DNA of 64,000 nt from Deltaproteobacteria bacterium (GTDB taxonomy: Bacteria > Lernaellota > Lernaellaia > JACKCT01). The translations under genes and the position numbers were made by a program. Positions 62,032 through 64,000 of the stretch are shown in pieces. The notes below the pieces were generated by a model. That model made no database searches. It was not told the DNA's origin and was given only the letters and a program-made list of their open reading frames with translations. Position 1 is the stretch's first letter. Each line of letters opens with the position of its first letter. Where the stretch lies: contig JAOSJX010000022.1 of assembly GCA_027493875.1 (NCBI GenBank), positions 124,001 to 188,000 on the forward strand, read 5' to 3'.

Positions 62032-62423
62032 CGATGAAAAAAGCCGCTCAAAACAATATTCAATATGAAATCGATGTCGTTCCGAACGAGCACGGAGGGT
62101 TTTATGCGCACATCCCGGCCTTGCCGGGGATCGTCACGGGCGGCGCGTCGCCCGAGGAAGCCCTTCGGAACGCGCGGGAGGCCGCCGGGCTGATGTTGGA
62201 CGAAATGGAAGATCGAGGACAGGAGCCGCCGCCTCCGTTGGGCGGGTTCAGCGGCCAATTCAACGTGCGCGTCCCGCGGTCGTTACACGCGCGGCTCGTC
62301 CGGCGCGCCGAGCGCGAGGCCGTGAGCTTGAACGCGCTCGTCAGCTATCTTCTGTCATCAGCCACCGAAGGCAAAACGCGCAAGATGGCCCGTTCCAATA
62401 CAAAGCCCGTCCGGCGTCGTTGA
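62028..62423 (+). CDS. hicB: HicB-family antitoxin
   Basis: Intact, 131 aa. The HicB partial RNase-H-like domain (YEIDVVPNEHGGFYAHIPAL, PGIVTGGASPEEALRNAREA) is followed by a ribbon-helix-helix DNA-binding end (FNVRVPRSLHARLVRRAERE, AVSLNALVSYLL). It neutralises HicA and probably represses the promoter at 61743. Confidence 0.92.
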   Translation: MTMKKAAQNNIQYEIDVVPNEHGGFYAHIPALPGIVTGGASPEEALRNAREAAGLMLDEMEDRGQEPPPPLGGFSGQFNVRVPRSLHARLVRRAEREAVSLNALVSYLLSSATEGKTRKMARSNTKPVRRR

Positions 62424-62449
62424 CAATTCCTTACCTAGCTCCTTACAAT
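62420..62449 (+). promoter_or_regulatory. Putative promoter of vapBC
   Basis: TTGACA (62420-62425) overlaps the hicB stop; TACAAT (62444-62449) follows at 18 bp. The spacer carries two CCTTAC direct repeats that may be operator half-sites. Confidence 0.6.
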
Positions 62450-62469
62450 TGAGAGAAGGAGAATCGGCC

Positions 62470-62706
62470 ATGCCCGACGCCACCATAACCAGTAAAGGTC
62501 AAGTAACGATCCCGAAAAAGGTTCGCGAGGCGTTGCATCTCCGGCCCGGTGACAAGATTTCCTTTGTTGTCCGCAATGGCAAAGTAGAAATCTACCCCCA
62601 TAAAATCGACATATTGTCACTCCGAGGGATTATCAAGCCGCGGATTCGCGGCGTGACCATTGAGCAAATGAACGAAGCGATCGCTAAGGCCGCTTCGGAA
62701 CAATGA
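62470..62706 (+). CDS. vapB: VapB-type (AbrB-fold) antitoxin
   Basis: Intact, 78 aa from ATG 62470 with AGAAGGAGAA upstream. The start DATITSKGQVTIPKKVREAL with LHLRPGDKISFVVRNGKVEI is the classic AbrB/MazE hairpin. The end helix (RGVTIEQMNEAIAKAASE) is the toxin-binding part. Its stop overlaps vapC by 4 bp. Confidence 0.92.
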   Translation: MPDATITSKGQVTIPKKVREALHLRPGDKISFVVRNGKVEIYPHKIDILSLRGIIKPRIRGVTIEQMNEAIAKAASEQ

Positions 62707-63098
62707 TCGCCGTCGACACGAATGTACTCGTGCGTCTTGTCGTTGAAGACGACAAGGCGCAAACGGATCGCGCGGCGAAATTCATCGAAAAGACGATCCG
62801 TCGGGGCGAGTCACTATATGTATCGGATATTGTGCTCTGTGAACTTGTTTGGGTATTGGATCGCGTTTATCACCGGCCTCGAAAAGATATCGTCTTCGTC
62901 GTTGGCCAGATTGCGTCATCCGAACATCTGGCGGTGGACGACGCTCCGAGCGTCGTCGACGCTTTGCAGAGCTACGTAAACGAAGCGGGTGATTTTGCGG
63001 ATTACCTGATTCTTGAACGGGCTCTTTCTGCAGGCTGCCAGAAAGTCGCAACCTTCGATCGCGCGTTGCTCAAGCACCCAAAGTTCGTCGCGCCCTAA
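62703..63098 (+). CDS. vapC: VapC PIN-domain toxin
   Basis: Intact, 131 aa. PIN acidic residues are visible in MIAVDTNVLVRL (Asp 5), VLCELVWVLDR (Glu), GDFADYLILERA (Asp) and VATFDRALLK (Asp). VapC toxins are Mg-dependent RNases that cut tRNA or rRNA. Last of three tandem toxin-antitoxin modules. Its stop overlaps the convergent barrel gene. Confidence 0.93.
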   Translation: MIAVDTNVLVRLVVEDDKAQTDRAAKFIEKTIRRGESLYVSDIVLCELVWVLDRVYHRPRKDIVFVVGQIASSEHLAVDDAPSVVDALQSYVNEAGDFADYLILERALSAGCQKVATFDRALLKHPKFVAP

Positions 63099-64000
63099 AA
63101 ACTCAGCGTCTCCGGTCCCGGCACGCCGATATTGAACGTCGCCAGCGCGCGGTTCTGATAGACCGTGGTTTCGAGGTCGCCGAAGCGCGAGAACTGCTCA
63201 TAGTGCTGGAAGCCCGCGCCGACCCCGATCCACGACGCGAAGTAATAGTTCGCGATGGCGCCGGCGCGGTAGCCGTCCACGCGCCCGGCCGCCTGGAGCC
63301 CGCGCGAGTACCCGCCTTCGAGTTGCGTTTGAAACTGCGATGTCCACGTCTGCCCGAACACGACGCCGTAATTCTGGTTGAGCACCGCGTCCTCGACGCC
63401 CAGCGCCGGCTCCAGCGCGCGCGTGTACGTCGCGCCCAGCCGGTACCGTTCCCACGTCTGCGTCGCGGAGAGTTCCTGATACCAATCGATCGGATCGAGT
63501 TGGTAGACCCCGCCGATCTCCCCGCGCGGGCAGCGTCAAACCGGAGCGGACCGAAAACGTCAGCCCCTCGGTCATGTGATAATCCACGCCGAGGCCGGGG
63601 ATGTACGTGTCAAAATCCGACGGCCGTTCCAGGGAGGTAGGAAAATCTTCCTTCATCGTCGCATCCTCGTCGACGAACCGGCGAAGAAAATCGAATTCCG
63701 CGTCGTACAAGTTGCGCGCGAAGCGGCCGAAGACGACGATGGTGTGCTGCTCGCTCACCGCCTCAAACCACGACAGCGCCGCCGCATGCGTCACGACGTC
63801 GAACAGGATCGGCTCGTCGTATTCCGTCGTGTTGAACGAATACTCCGCACGCAGCCGCGTCGTCCGGGTAAACGACCGCTCCACGTTCGCGCCGATGCTG
63901 TTGGAGATGCTCGCGCTGCGGACCGAAATCACTTCCGCGGCCGTTTGGCCGAGGTTGTCGCGCGGGTCGTAAAAAAACGACAGGTTGTCGAACACCTCCA
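63095..64000 (-). CDS. Outer-membrane beta-barrel protein, C-terminal part (continues past window)
   Basis: About 300 residues of amphipathic strands (TRLRAEYSFNTTEYDEPILF, QHTIVVFGRFARNLYDAEFD, AGAIANYYFASWIGVGAGFQ, NRALATFNIGV), ending ETLSF with a terminal Phe, the Bam signal. It resembles the outer-membrane beta-barrel (BBP2-like) group. The frame changes near 63525. The start lies beyond base 64000. Confidence 0.65.

Overview
The window is GC-rich DNA from a Gram-negative bacterium with an outer membrane: it encodes several beta-barrel proteins, many lipoproteins and periplasmic c-type cytochromes. The most distinctive trait is a set of lipoproteins whose lipidated cysteine is followed by a long Asp-rich spacer (DDDADDDTDDD style). 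Together with the gene content this suggests an uncultured deltaproteobacterium-like lineage (Myxococcota/Bradymonadales or Ca. Lernaellota type). That placement is inference; there is no rRNA gene here to confirm it. No tRNA or rRNA gene and no CRISPR array was seen.

About thirty genes are broken by one or more single-base frameshifts, and many of the breaks sit in homopolymer runs. The broken genes include essential ones (prs, ssb, dnaB, hppA). These look like uncorrected long-read errors, not pseudogenes, so CDS coordinates are given across the breaks.

1-7 kb: tandem SGNH hydrolases, a ceramidase-like protein, a fatty acid desaturase, a transposase remnant, a Cys- and Asp-rich secreted protein, a RAYT transposase between mirrored REP hairpins, and a DNA methyltransferase. 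7-19 kb (minus strand): a run of Asp-rich lipoproteins and cell-surface enzymes (GH92 mannosidase, DUF2723-TPR membrane transferase, ceramidase-like, glycerophosphodiesterase, CGC-type phosphoesterase). 19-21 kb: nrfHA ammonifying nitrite reductase behind a DNR/FNR-like box. 21-25 kb: an orphan kamD, then a metalloprotease lipoprotein and small lipoproteins. 25-32 kb: an FSA-type transaldolase, two beta-barrel proteins, a GT-C membrane glycosyltransferase and an HAE3/MMPL exporter. 32-33 kb: a Kelch protein ending in an Asp-rich tail plus GCGC.

33-42 kb (plus strand) is a housekeeping block: prs-rplY-pth-hppA-rpsF-ssb-rpsR-DUF2232-rplI-dnaB. 42.1-43.2 kb is an AT-rich cassette of one membrane protein and two small related Lys/Pro-rich proteins. 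43-48 kb: mutS2 and an acyl-CoA ligase (minus strand), then a lipoprotein. 48-54 kb: a Thr-rich/Asp-rich lipoprotein, a winged-helix-like protein, an alpha/beta hydrolase, a HEAT-repeat lipoprotein behind a dispersed repeat, and a DUF362 protein. 54-61 kb: two tandem propeller lipoproteins and a large subtilisin-like FG-GAP protein, also ending GCGC. 61.2-63.1 kb: three tandem toxin-antitoxin modules (AbrB plus a truncated Doc, HicAB, VapBC) with palindromic operators in two of their promoters. The window ends inside a beta-barrel gene.

The two least explained items are the C-terminal Asp-rich/CGC tails and the AT-rich cassette at 42 kb.
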